DNA of 64,000 nucleotides from Pseudomonas sp. Irchel 3E20 (GTDB lineage: Bacteria; Pseudomonadota; Gammaproteobacteria; Pseudomonadales; Pseudomonadaceae), in the NCBI RefSeq assembly GCF_900187645.1, contig NZ_FYEE01000001.1, forward strand, positions 558,001-622,000, given 5' to 3'. The notes below the pieces were generated by a model, which had not been told where the DNA came from, searched no databases, and worked only from the letters and a program-made list of their open reading frames with translations. This document shows, piece by piece, positions 30,676-40,263 of this stretch (position 1 is the first letter of the stretch; every line of letters begins with the position of its first letter). The position numbers and the translations under genes are program-made.

Positions 30676-31137
30676 ATGGCGTTAATCGCTAGAGCTCGCA
30701 AAAAGCGCAAGCCGGTTGCCGAGATGAACGTGGTGCCTTACATCGACGTGATGCTGGTGCTGCTGGTCATTTTCATGGTGACCGCGCCCATGCTCAATCA
30801 GGGCGTGAAGGTTGATCTGCCCAAGGTTTCCAGCGAAGCCTTGCCTCAGGACAACAACACCCAGGTCCTGACCATTTCGATCAAGGCTGACAAGACCTAC
30901 TACTGGAACCTTGGCAGCGAAGTCGATACCGACAAGCAGCAGGACAAGGCCATGACCTTGCCGCAGATGACCGACGCGGTGACCAAGATCATTCGTGCCG
31001 GCAACGAAGGCGGCAAGCACACCCAAGTGTTCATTCGCGGGGATAAAACCGTCGATTACGGCGCGGTCATGGGGGCCATGGGCGGGTTGCAGAAAGCCGG
31101 GGTCGGTAATGTTGGCCTGATTACCGAGGCGCCCTGA
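30676..31137 (+). CDS. tolR: Tol-Pal subunit TolR
   Basis: TolR has one membrane helix and a periplasmic peptidoglycan-binding domain. The 153-residue protein shows the essential proton-carrying Asp in MNVVPYIDVMLVLLVIFM and the conserved end GAMGGLQKAGVGNVGLITE. Its TGA overlaps the tolA ATG by one base, indicating coupled translation. Confidence 0.97.
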   Translation: MALIARARKKRKPVAEMNVVPYIDVMLVLLVIFMVTAPMLNQGVKVDLPKVSSEALPQDNNTQVLTISIKADKTYYWNLGSEVDTDKQQDKAMTLPQMTDAVTKIIRAGNEGGKHTQVFIRGDKTVDYGAVMGAMGGLQKAGVGNVGLITEAP

Positions 31138-32216
31138 TGCAACAACAGCGAGAGCCCACGGCTTCGGAAAGCTACTTCTGGCCGAGTGTCTGGGCCATAG
31201 CCTTGCACGTTCTGGTATTTGGCATGCTGTTCGTCAGCTTTGCCTTTACGCCGGAGCTGCCGCCGGCCAAACCGATCGTCCAGGCGACCCTGTACCAGCT
31301 CAAGTCGAAAAGTCAGGCGACCACCCAGACCAATCAGAAGATTGCGGGTGAGGCGAAGAAATCCGCCGCGCGCCAGACCGAAGTCGAACAGATGGAGCAG
31401 AAGAAGGTCGAGCAGGAAGCGGTAAAAGCTGCGGAACAAAAGAAAGAAGAGGCGGCTCAAAAGGCCGAGGAAGCAAAGAAGGCCGACGAGTCCAAGAAGG
31501 CTGACGAAGCGAAAAAGGCCGATGAGGCCAAGAAAGCCGACGAAGCCAAGAAGACCGCTGAGGCGAAAAAGGCTGAAGAGAAACAATTGGCTGATATAGC
31601 CAAGAAAAAAGCCGAAGAAGAAGCCAAGAAGCTGGCAGAAGAAGAGGCCAAGAAAAAGGCCGCTGAAGAAGCCAAGAAGAAAATAGTCGAAGACGCGAAG
31701 AAAAAAGCGGCTGACGACGCCAAGAAAAAAGCCGAAGCGGACGAGGCGAAAAAGAAAGTCGCCGAAGACGCCAAGAAGAAAGCGGCTGCCGACGCAGCCA
31801 AGAAAAAGGCAACGGAAGCCGCGCGCAAGTCGACCGAAGAGAAAAAGGCCCAGGCCTTGGCTGACTTGCTATCCGACACCCCGCAACGTCAGCAGGCTTT
31901 GGCCGACGAGCAGGGCGATGAAGTCGCCGGCAGTTTCGACGACCTGATTCGCGCCCGCGCTGCGGAAGGTTGGGCGCGTCCTCCTTCGGCCCGCAAGAAC
32001 ATGACGGTAGTGCTGCAAATCGGCATGTTGCCGGATGGAACGGTCACATCGGTAACGGTAGCCCGCTCCAGCGGTGATGGCCCGTTTGATAGCTCTGCGG
32101 TCGCGGCGGTCAAGAACATTGGTCGCCTGACGGAAATGCAGGGAATGAAGCCGAGCGATTTTGCTCCCTATCGTTCATTCAAGATGACATTCACACCTGA
32201 GGATCTAGCCTTGTGA
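31137..32216 (+). CDS. tolA: Tol-Pal cell-envelope protein TolA
   Basis: TolA spans the periplasm to connect the TolQR motor with Pal and TolB. The 359-residue protein has an N-terminal membrane anchor (about residues 17-37). A long Lys/Ala/Glu-rich helical arm follows (about 55-245), and a compact C-terminal domain (about 260-359) contains [20 protein letters not shown]. The arm includes tandem KADEAK-type units around 31482-31563. The end overlaps the GTG start of tolB (GTGA). Confidence 0.95.
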   Translation: MQQQREPTASESYFWPSVWAIALHVLVFGMLFVSFAFTPELPPAKPIVQATLYQLKSKSQATTQTNQKIAGEAKKSAARQTEVEQMEQKKVEQEAVKAAEQKKEEAAQKAEEAKKADESKKADEAKKADEAKKADEAKKTAEAKKAEEKQLADIAKKKAEEEAKKLAEEEAKKKAAEEAKKKIVEDAKKKAADDAKKKAEADEAKKKVAEDAKKKAAADAAKKKATEAARKSTEEKKAQALADLLSDTPQRQQALADEQGDEVAGSFDDLIRARAAEGWARPPSARKNMTVVLQIGMLPDGTVTSVTVARSSGDGPFDSSAVAAVKNIGRLTEMQGMKPSDFAPYRSFKMTFTPEDLAL

Positions 32217-33514
32217 GAAACCTTCTTCGAGGAATGCTTGTCGTTATTTGCTGCATGGCAGGCATGGCGGCGGCAGACGAAAAAAACATCCTGGTCACCA
32301 GCGGTAGCGATCGGGCCACCCCGATCGCGGTAGTGCCGTTCGGCTGGCAGGGCGGCAGCGTGCTGCCGGACGATATGGCGGAAATCATCGGCAACGACCT
32401 GCGCAACTCGGGTTACTACTCGCCGATCCCCAAGCAAAACATGATCGGCTTGCCCACTCAGGCTAGCGAAGTGATCTACCGCGACTGGAAGGCCCTGGGC
32501 GCCCAGTACATTATGGTCGGCAGCATTGTCCCGGCGGGCGGTCGCCTGCAGGTGCAATACGCGCTGTTCAACGTCTCTACCGAACAGCAAGTGCTGACCG
32601 GCAGCGTCTCGGGCAGTGTCGATCAGTTACGCGACATGGCCCACTACATCTCTGACCAGTCGTTTGAAAAACTCACCGGCATCAAGGGCGCGTTCTCTAC
32701 CCGCATGTTGTACGTGACGGCCGAGCGTTTTTCGGTGAACAACACCCGCTACACCCTGCAGCGCTCCGACTATGACGGCGCCCGCGCAGTGACCCTGCTG
32801 CAATCGCGCGAGCCTATCCTGTCGCCGCGTTTCGCTCCCGATGGCAAGCGCATCGCTTATGTGTCGTTCGAGCAGAAGCGCCCGCGCATCTTCGTTCAGC
32901 ACATCGACACCGGCCGTCGCGAGCAGATCACCAACTTCGAAGGCCTGAACGGCGCGCCATCTTGGTCGCCCGATGGTTCGCGACTGGCGTTCGTGCTGTC
33001 CAAGGACGGTAACCCGGATATTTATGTAATGAACCTGGGGTCGCGCCAGATTTCCCGCGTGACCAGCGGCCCAGGCATCAACACCGAACCGTTCTGGGGT
33101 AAGGATGGCTCGACCATCTACTTCACCTCCGACCGGGGCGGCAAACCGCAAATCTACAAAACCAGCGCGAGTGGCGGTGGTGCTGAGCGGGTGACTTTTA
33201 TCGGTAACTACAACGCCAACCCTAAGTTGTCGGCCGATGAAAAGACCCTGGTGATGATTCACCGGCAGGAAGGCTTCACTAATTTCAAGGTCGCGGCCCA
33301 GGATTTGCAGCGCGGAAGCGTAAAAATCCTTACAGATAGCACACTTGATGAGTCGCCTACTGTTGCACCCAACGGCACCATGGTAATCTACGCCACCCGC
33401 CAGCAGGGCCGGGGAGTCTTGATGCTCGTGTCCATTAATGGACGCGTAAGGCTCCCGCTTCCTACCGCTCAAGGCGAAGTCAGAGAACCTTCCTGGTCCC
33501 CTTACCTGAACTGA
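32213..33514 (+). CDS. tolB: Tol-Pal periplasmic beta-propeller TolB
   Basis: TolB is a periplasmic protein that controls Pal binding to peptidoglycan. The 433-residue precursor starts at GTG overlapping the tolA stop and has a signal peptide ([21 protein letters not shown]). An N-terminal domain (about 25-160) precedes a six-bladed propeller with repeated WSPDG-type motifs ([36 protein letters not shown]). The length is normal. Confidence 0.97.
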   Translation: MRNLLRGMLVVICCMAGMAAADEKNILVTSGSDRATPIAVVPFGWQGGSVLPDDMAEIIGNDLRNSGYYSPIPKQNMIGLPTQASEVIYRDWKALGAQYIMVGSIVPAGGRLQVQYALFNVSTEQQVLTGSVSGSVDQLRDMAHYISDQSFEKLTGIKGAFSTRMLYVTAERFSVNNTRYTLQRSDYDGARAVTLLQSREPILSPRFAPDGKRIAYVSFEQKRPRIFVQHIDTGRREQITNFEGLNGAPSWSPDGSRLAFVLSKDGNPDIYVMNLGSRQISRVTSGPGINTEPFWGKDGSTIYFTSDRGGKPQIYKTSASGGGAERVTFIGNYNANPKLSADEKTLVMIHRQEGFTNFKVAAQDLQRGSVKILTDSTLDESPTVAPNGTMVIYATRQQGRGVLMLVSINGRVRLPLPTAQGEVREPSWSPYLN

Positions 33515-33566
33515 CGCGGCGCTACACGTTTTACTTAACACACTGGGGTTCATTAGGAGTTTCACG

Positions 33567-34064
33567 ATGGAAATGCTGAAGTTTGGTAAGTTTGCTGCGC
33601 TGGCTCTGGCCATGGCTGTAGCTGTAGGTTGCTCGTCCAAAGGCGGCGACAACGCCGGTGAAGGCGCTGTTGATCCAAACGCTGGTTACGGCGCTAACAC
33701 TGGTGCTGTAGATGGCTCCCTGAGCGAAGAAGCTGCTCTGCGCGCAATCACCACCTTCTACTTCGAATACGACAGCTCGGACCTGAAGCCAGAAGCCATG
33801 CGCGCTCTGGACGTTCATGCCAAGGACCTGAAAGCAAACGGCGCTCGCGTTGTTCTGGAAGGCAACACCGACGAACGTGGTACTCGTGAGTACAACATGG
33901 CGCTGGGCGAGCGTCGTGCGAAAGCCGTTCAGCGCTACCTGGTACTGCAAGGTGTTTCCCCAGCTCAGCTGGAACTGGTTTCCTACGGCGAAGAGCGTCC
34001 AGTTGCTACCGGCAACGACGAGCAGTCCTGGGCTCAAAACCGTCGCGTCGAACTGCGTAAGTAA
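33567..34064 (+). CDS. pal: Peptidoglycan-associated lipoprotein Pal
   Basis: Pal is an outer-membrane lipoprotein that binds peptidoglycan. The 165-residue precursor has a lipoprotein signal with lipobox AVGC near residue 22. After a Gly-rich linker it has an OmpA-like domain (about 50-165) containing the diaminopimelate-binding motif [12 protein letters not shown] and the closing NRRVEL. AGGAG lies upstream. Codon use is strongly biased, as expected for an abundant protein. Confidence 0.98.
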   Translation: MEMLKFGKFAALALAMAVAVGCSSKGGDNAGEGAVDPNAGYGANTGAVDGSLSEEAALRAITTFYFEYDSSDLKPEAMRALDVHAKDLKANGARVVLEGNTDERGTREYNMALGERRAKAVQRYLVLQGVSPAQLELVSYGEERPVATGNDEQSWAQNRRVELRK

Positions 34065-34070
34065 TTCGTC

Positions 34071-34904
34071 ATGCGAACGTGCCGTCGTGCTGTAACTGTT
34101 CTGGCTCTCAGCCTCGCACCGCTTGCGGTGTGGGCTGCGGTTCCTGTGGTCGATGACAACTCTGGCTATAACAATAGCGGGAGCAGTTATCCGCCTGCGG
34201 GTTACGGTACGAACGGCGCCTATGCCGGGGGAGGGGTTTCGACCCCTGTCTCGGCACAGGGCGAGCTGTTCAACCAACTGCAACAAATGCAGGAACAAAT
34301 CGCACGCCAACAAGGTGTGATTGAAGTTCTGCAAAATGATGTCTCGCGCATGAAGCAGGAAAACCTGGAGCGATACCAGGATCTTGATCGGCGCATAGGA
34401 ACCGGCGTTGCACCAGCCGCGACTCCTGATAATTCTTCTGCCGGTGGCGATGTCAATGCCGCCGGTGCAGCTGCCGCAGCTGCCGCAGCGGCCAGCCAGG
34501 CCCCCGCAGCCAGTAGCGAGCCGGGTGACCCGGCGAAGGAAAAGCTTTATTACGACGCAGCCTTCGACCTGATTAAGGCCAAGGATTTCGACCGGGCCAG
34601 CCAGGCTTTCTCGGCGTTCCTGCGCAAGTATCCAAACAGTCAGTATGCGGGCAATGCCCAATACTGGCTGGGCGAAGTCAACCTGGCCAAAGGCGACCTG
34701 CAAGGTGCCGGCCAGGCATTCGCCAAGGTCAGCCAGCTCTATCCCAAGCACGCCAAAGTGCCGGATTCGCTGTATAAACTGGCCGATGTGGAACGCCGCC
34801 TGGGTCATGCCGATAAGGTAAAAGGCATCCTGCAGCAGGTTGTTGCCCAGTATCCGGGGACTTCTGCCGCACAACTGGCCCAGCGAGACTTGCAGCGCAT
34901 GTAA
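34071..34904 (+). CDS. cpoB: Cell division coordinator CpoB (YbgF)
   Basis: CpoB is a periplasmic trimer that coordinates peptidoglycan synthesis by PBP1B with Tol-driven constriction. The 277-residue precursor has a signal peptide (about residues 1-22). A coiled-coil trimerisation region (LFNQLQQMQEQIARQQGVIEV, about 63-83), an Ala-rich linker and three TPR repeats (YYDAAFDLIKAKDFDRASQA and following) complete it. It is seven bases from pal and closes the operon before a strong terminator. Confidence 0.95.
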   Translation: MRTCRRAVTVLALSLAPLAVWAAVPVVDDNSGYNNSGSSYPPAGYGTNGAYAGGGVSTPVSAQGELFNQLQQMQEQIARQQGVIEVLQNDVSRMKQENLERYQDLDRRIGTGVAPAATPDNSSAGGDVNAAGAAAAAAAAASQAPAASSEPGDPAKEKLYYDAAFDLIKAKDFDRASQAFSAFLRKYPNSQYAGNAQYWLGEVNLAKGDLQGAGQAFAKVSQLYPKHAKVPDSLYKLADVERRLGHADKVKGILQQVVAQYPGTSAAQLAQRDLQRM

Positions 34905-34928
34905 AGGCTTGTTTGCCAGAATCAAAGA

Positions 34929-34953
34929 AACCCGCGCTTGTCGCGGGTTTTTT
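34929..34953 (+). terminator. Intrinsic terminator after the tol-pal operon
   Basis: AACCCGCG (34929-34936), a five-base loop and CGCGGGTT (34942-34949) are followed by a T-run to 34953. Confidence 0.95.
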
Positions 34954-35071
34954 CGTTAGAATCCACGCCCTTTTTATGAAACACGCTTCCTGGCGTTTGC
35001 GCGTTGGCGCGATGCCCTGAAGTGCCTGACGGAGGCGGACAGCCTGTTTAGCTGTTACGCCCGTGGCGACT

Positions 35072-35719
35072 ATGCAAGACACATTGAGAATCACCGAAGT
35101 TTTTTACTCGTTGCAGGGTGAAACGCGCACGGCTGGCCTGCCCACAGTTTTTGTGCGGTTGACCGGCTGCCCTTTGCGTTGCCAATACTGTGACAGCGCC
35201 TACGCCTTCAGCGGCGGCACCCTTCGCACCCTCGACGACATCGTCGAGCAGGTTGCAGGCTTCAAGCCGCGCTACGTCTGCGTGACCGGCGGCGAGCCCT
35301 TGGCCCAACCCCATGCCATTCCCTTGCTCAAGCGCTTGTGCGATGCCGGTTACGAGGTCTCTCTGGAAACCAGTGGCGCCCTCGACGTATCGGCCGTGGA
35401 TAGTCGCGTCAGCCGGGTTGTGGACCTGAAAACCCCTGGGTCGAAAGAGGCCCACCGCAACCGCTACGAAAACATCGAGCTGCTGACGCGCAACGATCAG
35501 GTCAAGTTCGTGATCTGTTCGCGCGAAGACTACGATTGGGCGGTGTCCAAGTTGATCCAATACGGCCTCGATCGTCGCGCCGGCGAAGTCTTGTTTTCGC
35601 CCAGCCATCACGACTTGAGCGCCCGCGACCTCGCGGACTGGATCGTGGCAGACAACTTGCCCGTACGTTTGCAGTTGCAAATGCACAAATATCTTTGGAA
35701 CGACGAGCCGGGGCGCTGA
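35072..35719 (+). CDS. queE: 7-carboxy-7-deazaguanine synthase QueE
   Basis: QueE is a radical SAM enzyme that rearranges carboxytetrahydropterin to 7-carboxy-7-deazaguanine in queuosine and preQ0 synthesis. The 215-residue protein has the cluster motif [13 protein letters not shown] (CX3CX2C). SAM-binding [10 protein letters not shown] lies near residue 70. The start MQDTLRITE is preferred over an in-frame GTG nine bases upstream. A TAGAAT -10-like hexamer lies at 34957-34962. It is followed one base later by queC. Confidence 0.95.
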   Translation: MQDTLRITEVFYSLQGETRTAGLPTVFVRLTGCPLRCQYCDSAYAFSGGTLRTLDDIVEQVAGFKPRYVCVTGGEPLAQPHAIPLLKRLCDAGYEVSLETSGALDVSAVDSRVSRVVDLKTPGSKEAHRNRYENIELLTRNDQVKFVICSREDYDWAVSKLIQYGLDRRAGEVLFSPSHHDLSARDLADWIVADNLPVRLQLQMHKYLWNDEPGR

Positions 35720-35720
35720 A

Positions 35721-36413
35721 ATGACTGAACAACTCAAAACAGAAGAAAAACGTGCGGTGATCCTGTTGTCCGGTGGCCTGGACTCGGCGACGGTAGTGGC
35801 CATGGCACGGGCCGAGGGCTATAGCTGCTACACCCTGAGTTTCGACTATGGCCAGCGCCACCGTGCCGAATTGGATGCCGCCGCTCGGGTCGCCCGTGAT
35901 TTGGGCGCGGTCGAGCATAAAGTCATCGGTCTGAACTTCAATGGTATGGGCGGTTCCGCCCTGACTGACAGTTCTATCGACGTCCCCGAAGCGCCGAGTG
36001 AGGGAATTCCCGTCACCTACGTGCCAGCTCGCAATACCGTGTTTCTCTCCCTGGCGCTTGGCTGGGCTGAAGTGCTGGGTGCCCGTGACATCTTCATCGG
36101 CGTTAATGCGGTGGACTACTCCGGCTACCCGGACTGCCGTCCTGAGTTCGTCGAGGCATTCGAGCGCTTGGCCAACCTGGCGACCAAGGCGGGCGTGGAG
36201 GGGCAGGGCTTCCGCATCCAGGCTCCGCTGCAAAACCTCAGCAAGGCACAGATCGTTCAGGCCGGCGTGAAGCTGGGTGTGGACTACGGCCTTACCGTGT
36301 CTTGCTATCAGGCAGACGATAACGGCCATGCGTGTGGCAAATGCGATAGCTGTAGATTACGTGCGGACGGCTTCGCAGCGGCAGGAATCAGCGATCCAAC
36401 ACCTTATTTCTGA
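35721..36413 (+). CDS. queC: 7-cyano-7-deazaguanine synthase QueC
   Basis: QueC converts 7-carboxy-7-deazaguanine to preQ0 using ATP and ammonia. The 230-residue protein has the PP-loop [14 protein letters not shown] (about residues 14-27) and [13 protein letters not shown]. The C-terminal zinc-binding cysteines appear in [17 protein letters not shown]. It is paired with queE. A nine-base inverted repeat (ACCTTATTT 36401-36409, AAATAAGGT 36422-36430) straddles its stop codon but lacks a following T-run. Confidence 0.97.
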   Translation: MTEQLKTEEKRAVILLSGGLDSATVVAMARAEGYSCYTLSFDYGQRHRAELDAAARVARDLGAVEHKVIGLNFNGMGGSALTDSSIDVPEAPSEGIPVTYVPARNTVFLSLALGWAEVLGARDIFIGVNAVDYSGYPDCRPEFVEAFERLANLATKAGVEGQGFRIQAPLQNLSKAQIVQAGVKLGVDYGLTVSCYQADDNGHACGKCDSCRLRADGFAAAGISDPTPYF

Positions 36414-36431
36414 TTTATTTCAAATAAGGTA

Positions 36432-36459
36432 TTGAATAGTCCTTAAAAATCAGTATTAT
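36432..36459 (+). promoter_or_regulatory. Promoter of tRNA-Lys
   Basis: TTGAAT (36432-36437) and TATTAT (36454-36459) are separated by 16 bases, with a GC-rich discriminator just before the tRNA at 36476, as expected for a stable-RNA promoter. Confidence 0.75.
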
Positions 36460-36475
36460 ACGCGCACCACACAGC

Positions 36476-36551
36476 GGGTCGTTAGCTCAGTTGGTAGAGC
36501 AGTTGGCTTTTAACCAATTGGTCGTAGGTTCGAATCCCACACGACCCACCA
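36476..36551 (+). tRNA. tRNA-Lys (anticodon TTT)
   Basis: The 76-base sequence folds into a cloverleaf. The acceptor stem is GGGTCGT paired with ACGACCC, the D-loop AGTTGGTAGA, the anticodon TTT at 36509-36511, the T-loop GGTTCGAATCC, and CCA is encoded at 36549-36551. It closely matches gammaproteobacterial tRNA-Lys. The accessory region begins immediately downstream, suggesting the tRNA as a past insertion point, but no repeat of its 3' end was found. Confidence 0.98.
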
Positions 36552-36568
36552 TTTTTAAGCAGTTTTGA

Positions 36569-36613
36569 AAGTCTGGAAGGCCCACGAAAGTGAGGATTTC
36601 CGGATTTTTTTTT
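36569..36613 (+). terminator. Probable terminator after tRNA-Lys
   Basis: An imperfect hairpin (TCTGGAA... CCCAC-GAAA-GTG ...TTTCCGGA) is followed by nine Ts at 36605-36613. Confidence 0.6.
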
Positions 36614-36622
36614 GCCTGAAAA

Positions 36623-37861
36623 TCAAGAGATGCGTACTTTCGACTCGATTGTCGATGTCAACTCAAGTAGTTGTGCACACAGATCTTCATATTCAGTCGC
36701 GCAGGCAACGACTTCACCTAAGAAGCCCGAGTTATCTTGTGGATTGTCCGTAACCTGATCTCCGGGTTGTTTTGCATATCGGTAATCCTGCACTTCGATG
36801 CCGAGCTCAGCGCCGACTCGTTCAATATCCGGAAGCGAGATCAACACTCCTGGCTTTGGTGCTTTAATCAGCCGAATTCCGGAGTAGCGCTGGGCAACAG
36901 GCGATTTTTCTTGAACGGCGCCAGTGACAGCCCACCTCACCCATGTGTCCCACGGGTTGAAATCTTTAAACGATAACGCCGCCAGGTCCCAAATACGCAG
37001 TCCAGCAGGACGCATGTTTGTTTCTACCGCCGCAGTGAACCCGCAGCGCGAGAATATTTCGTTGTGATACGCACCGCCATTGGGCACAAGTCGCAGCATG
37101 TGATGTCCTGCCGTATCGATTTGTTGGCGGATGTCCCGTGGCAGCGGTGCGGGTACTATCTGTTGTACTTCTGCTCGATAGGTTCCCATGGTTGTTTGTT
37201 TTTCGGTGATCCACGTACACCCGGCCACATAATCCCAACTGTATTCTTGAGCATGCTCAATCAGTTCTTCGACGATAATTCCGGCGTCGTGATATTTCTC
37301 CAGATCTGACCAGATTGCCTCGCACTGTCCAAGTGACGGGACGACATAGCAACCGCGACTGTTTCCTTCGTTAGCCGGTTTTGCGAAAGCTCGCCCGCCG
37401 AGCTCAGCCACCACAGTCTGGAACTGCTCCTTTGATCGAACATGAACGCAACGGATGGGCTTGTATCCTCGCGGATGATTTGTGATCTGGGTGTCTCGGT
37501 TGCGAAAGATACGCTTGTCGAGGCCTGCAATTGCGTCGTGGGGCTCAACCCCAGGAAGCCCGAAATGCAGGGCAAGGTTTGCACCAAGCAGCACTCCTCG
37601 GTCGGAAAACGGCAGTATGCCAATCGGCTTCAGTTCGAGGCGGTCGAGTTCCAGGCATACCAATCGGGTCGATTCTTGCACGGCGTCATAAGCTAGGGTG
37701 CATGCAAACACTTCGTCGGCGGCTTGATAATCGGCGTCTTCGATTTTCTCTGTTACTAGCAGCAGCTTCGCATTGAAGAGCTGTTGACATGCCCGCCGTA
37801 TCTTGGGGATGTCATAAATTCGAACATTATTGTATCCAACGACAATCAGGCATTTTTCCAT
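36623..37861 (-). CDS. ATP-grasp ligase, probable amino-acid/dipeptide ligase
   Basis: The 412-residue protein starts MEKCLIVVGYNN after an AGGAG box. It has the ATP-grasp layout: an N-terminal Rossmann-like part (1-105) and an ATP-binding middle with FAKPANEGNSRGCYV (K161) and IIVEELIE (E199). The metal-binding end is VETNMRPAGLR (E280, N282, R284). The pattern E-x-N-x-R-x-x-G is typical of carbamoyl-phosphate-synthase-like ATP-grasp enzymes, including L-amino-acid ligases that join a carboxylate to an amine through an acyl phosphate. It is the last gene of a four-gene leftward cluster. The partner genes suggest a dipeptide product; substrates are unknown. An in-frame start 30 bases upstream lacks a ribosome-binding site. 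Confidence 0.85.
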   Translation of the reverse strand: MEKCLIVVGYNNVRIYDIPKIRRACQQLFNAKLLLVTEKIEDADYQAADEVFACTLAYDAVQESTRLVCLELDRLELKPIGILPFSDRGVLLGANLALHFGLPGVEPHDAIAGLDKRIFRNRDTQITNHPRGYKPIRCVHVRSKEQFQTVVAELGGRAFAKPANEGNSRGCYVVPSLGQCEAIWSDLEKYHDAGIIVEELIEHAQEYSWDYVAGCTWITEKQTTMGTYRAEVQQIVPAPLPRDIRQQIDTAGHHMLRLVPNGGAYHNEIFSRCGFTAAVETNMRPAGLRIWDLAALSFKDFNPWDTWVRWAVTGAVQEKSPVAQRYSGIRLIKAPKPGVLISLPDIERVGAELGIEVQDYRYAKQPGDQVTDNPQDNSGFLGEVVACATEYEDLCAQLLELTSTIESKVRIS

Positions 37862-37968
37862 ATGTTTGTTACTCCTATGTAGGCATCGCATCTGGCGCTT
37901 AATGAATGTACTGCAACGTTGAAAGCCCTACTTTTACTATTCGTTTGTCTGAGCCTGGCTCTAATTTG

Positions 37969-39072
37969 TTAATTGATTGTGTTTATTAGTTCCAAACCCT
38001 CGATCCCTTGTATTCCTAGTCCAGGCTGTTCACTCAACACCACGGTGTTGGCAGCCATCGTGGCTCCACCCATAACAGGGTTGCTCGCGATCAAGGCTAT
38101 AGCATCCAGATCAATGAACCTGAAATCCCTGCCAGAGCAAAAACTTGCCATTGCCGCTATTCCAATGGGCGATTCCATAAGGCACGTCGCAGCGCAAATC
38201 TTGGACCTCAGACGCGCCATTTCGTAGGCTGCTCTTGCGCAACGTATGCCGCCGAGCTTCATGAGTTTTATTGCCAGTCCGTCGACCAAGCCGTTACTTG
38301 TAAGAACAATTGCTTCCTGTACTGATGAGCAACTTTCGTCCGCTATTATGGGGATGTTTGAGGCAGCGCTTATTCGCGCAAGAGCGTGATGTTCTGTTGA
38401 TCGCACAGGTTGTTCGATAAACGATAGGTTTGCGCCAATCGCCGTGACACGTTCGGCAAACGTCAAGGCGTCCTCTTCGCTCCATGCTTGATTGGCGTCA
38501 ACTCCAATTTCAATTGTTTTTTCCACGGCGCGTCGGATCTCTTGAACCCGAAGAAGATCATCTTCTATACCCTGTGGAGATCCAAGCTTGATTTTCAATG
38601 TAGTAAAACCGTTGCTTACGGCAGTACAAGCATCGTCAATCATCTCGTCGAGGCAGTTGTGGGAAATGGAGATGCCCGTAGTTATTTTATTGTGGCGGCC
38701 GCCGAGGAACCGATAGAGCGGAACACCGACGGCTTTAGAACTTAGGTCGTGCAAGGCGATGTCGATTGATGCTTTTGCCGCCGCGTTTGCGCTGATGCTG
38801 TGATCTATCGTGGTCAGTGTTTTTTCGAGGTTGGATACGTCGTTGCCCACCAATTTTGGTGCGAACACATCCCCCACTACCGATATTATCGAGTCGAGGC
38901 TTTCACTGCTCGTTCGTATCGAGGGGGTAGCAACACCGTAACCACGTAGTCCACAAACTGTCTCAACTTCGATGACTATATCTTCGGTGCTTTCGACACG
39001 ACGAACGGATGATATGAACGGTTTTTTAAGAGGGATACGCAATAAATTGATCGAAATACTCTTAACTCGCAT
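37969..39072 (-). CDS. Enolase-superfamily dipeptide epimerase
   Basis: The 367-residue protein belongs to the muconate-lactonising subgroup of the enolase superfamily. It matches the L-Ala-D/L-Glu epimerase type residue by residue. The catalytic pair is K160 and K162 (TLKIKLG), the magnesium ligands D192, E220 and D245, the opposing base K269 (AIKLMK), and the dipeptide-binding DxD D321/D323 (FIDLDA). Such enzymes invert one alpha-carbon of a dipeptide. Its start overlaps the transporter gene by 11 bases. A gap of 107 bases separates it from the ATP-grasp gene, whose product may be its substrate. Base composition is AT-rich for this genome. Confidence 0.88.
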   Translation of the reverse strand: MRVKSISINLLRIPLKKPFISSVRRVESTEDIVIEVETVCGLRGYGVATPSIRTSSESLDSIISVVGDVFAPKLVGNDVSNLEKTLTTIDHSISANAAAKASIDIALHDLSSKAVGVPLYRFLGGRHNKITTGISISHNCLDEMIDDACTAVSNGFTTLKIKLGSPQGIEDDLLRVQEIRRAVEKTIEIGVDANQAWSEEDALTFAERVTAIGANLSFIEQPVRSTEHHALARISAASNIPIIADESCSSVQEAIVLTSNGLVDGLAIKLMKLGGIRCARAAYEMARLRSKICAATCLMESPIGIAAMASFCSGRDFRFIDLDAIALIASNPVMGGATMAANTVVLSEQPGLGIQGIEGLELINTIN

Positions 39073-40141
39073 CGTGTTGCCTACCTTGAGCGCTATAGTC
39101 TGTTTTAGTATTTAAAAAAAGGACTGCGGCGATTATCAAAAATGTAATTCCGGTCAATGCCAGGATTTGGCCGGAAATCTCGACAGGAAAGTAGCGCGAA
39201 ATCAAAGCACCCAATCCCCCTCCTGCACCGACCGAGAGTTCTTTTATGAACAGACAGTTGTCCCGCGCACCGAATACATCTAAGTAGCTGGCAAAACATT
39301 CGATCAAGGAAAGAATCAATACCCAGACAAGTGCGCCGGCTAATGTCTCTACATGGAAAATACCCAGGCTCGCTATTACGCATAAGCCACAGAGCATGGT
39401 TGCCCACGTTATAATCATCGCGGCTCTATCGCTGGCGAACTTTCCTATGATATGGATCACCACTTTTTGAAAAGCAACTATGAAGACGCTACTGGCTAGT
39501 ACGACGAGTCCATACCACTGTGTGAGAGAGCCCAAGGTGGAGACAATGTACTGAGGTAGTAATGTGAATGGCGCATACAGTTTGATGCCCATGGTCAGGC
39601 CTAGCAGCACCCAAGCCAGGCGAATGGGCCTGGATACATTCTTTCCGGCAGGTAGTTCTATGTGTGTTCGTGACGCAACAATGTGCCGGGCAACATATGA
39701 GGCAACTAGTAGAAAGACGAAACTTATCAGTGCGATAGTGGTGTTGTTTTGTATGGGCAGTGAAAGCGTTATACCTGCAAGAATTACCCCGCAGTTTATT
39801 GCTATCTTGTTTTGCGCGGCTGCACCTATGTTTTCAGATGCATAGGCTCTAATTAAATATCCCGCGACGCTAACCCCAATCGCCAGGCACGTCGCTCCGA
39901 TCACAAAAAAAACCTGGTTGGGGAGCAAAATCAATGCGCTGCCCAGGGCGGCTAGCAAGGTCGCAGCTGGGATGGCATTGGCTTGCAACCGCGAGAAAAA
40001 AAATGACGAGAAGACTAAAAAAAAGCGGCTGCCAAAGACGAGTATCGCGTTGGAAATAGGATCAAACCACACTGTGGCCCGCCCCATAATCGTGTACAGG
40101 GACGTTGCGATGATAAGTCTGACAAGGAAGGCGCCTTTCAT
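39062..40141 (-). CDS. Multi-pass membrane transporter, MFS-like
   Basis: The 359-residue protein has about ten hydrophobic helices spread over its length (for example LAALGSALILLPNQVFFVIG, LISFVFLLVASYVA and LTGITFLIIAAVLFL) and short charged loops. This fits a major-facilitator-type carrier with fewer helices than the usual 12. No family-specific motif was recognised. Position between the oxygenase and epimerase genes, with an 11-base overlap with the latter, suggests export of the cluster's product or uptake of its precursor. AAGG lies upstream of the ATG. Confidence 0.72.
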   Translation of the reverse strand: MKGAFLVRLIIATSLYTIMGRATVWFDPISNAILVFGSRFFLVFSSFFFSRLQANAIPAATLLAALGSALILLPNQVFFVIGATCLAIGVSVAGYLIRAYASENIGAAAQNKIAINCGVILAGITLSLPIQNNTTIALISFVFLLVASYVARHIVASRTHIELPAGKNVSRPIRLAWVLLGLTMGIKLYAPFTLLPQYIVSTLGSLTQWYGLVVLASSVFIVAFQKVVIHIIGKFASDRAAMIITWATMLCGLCVIASLGIFHVETLAGALVWVLILSLIECFASYLDVFGARDNCLFIKELSVGAGGGLGALISRYFPVEISGQILALTGITFLIIAAVLFLNTKTDYSAQGRQHDAS

Positions 40142-40263
40142 TGAATTGCCTTGAGCGAGTTAAGGATTTTTATGCCATTGCAGTTGGCGTTTTCGCTGGC
40201 TGGATCGTTTGGCCGTTATATATATTGCGGCGTTCAAGGTTCTGTTTTTCAGTTCTGAAGGTT

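Noticed and set aside
31056..31586. A hydrophobic, Leu/Phe-rich antisense frame over tolA
   Set aside because: Lys/Glu codons of TolA read as Phe/Leu/Ser on the other strand; the apparent membrane protein is an artefact.
33531..34925. A 464-codon antisense frame over pal and cpoB
   Set aside because: pal and cpoB are certain genes with strong codon bias; the antisense frame is a by-product.
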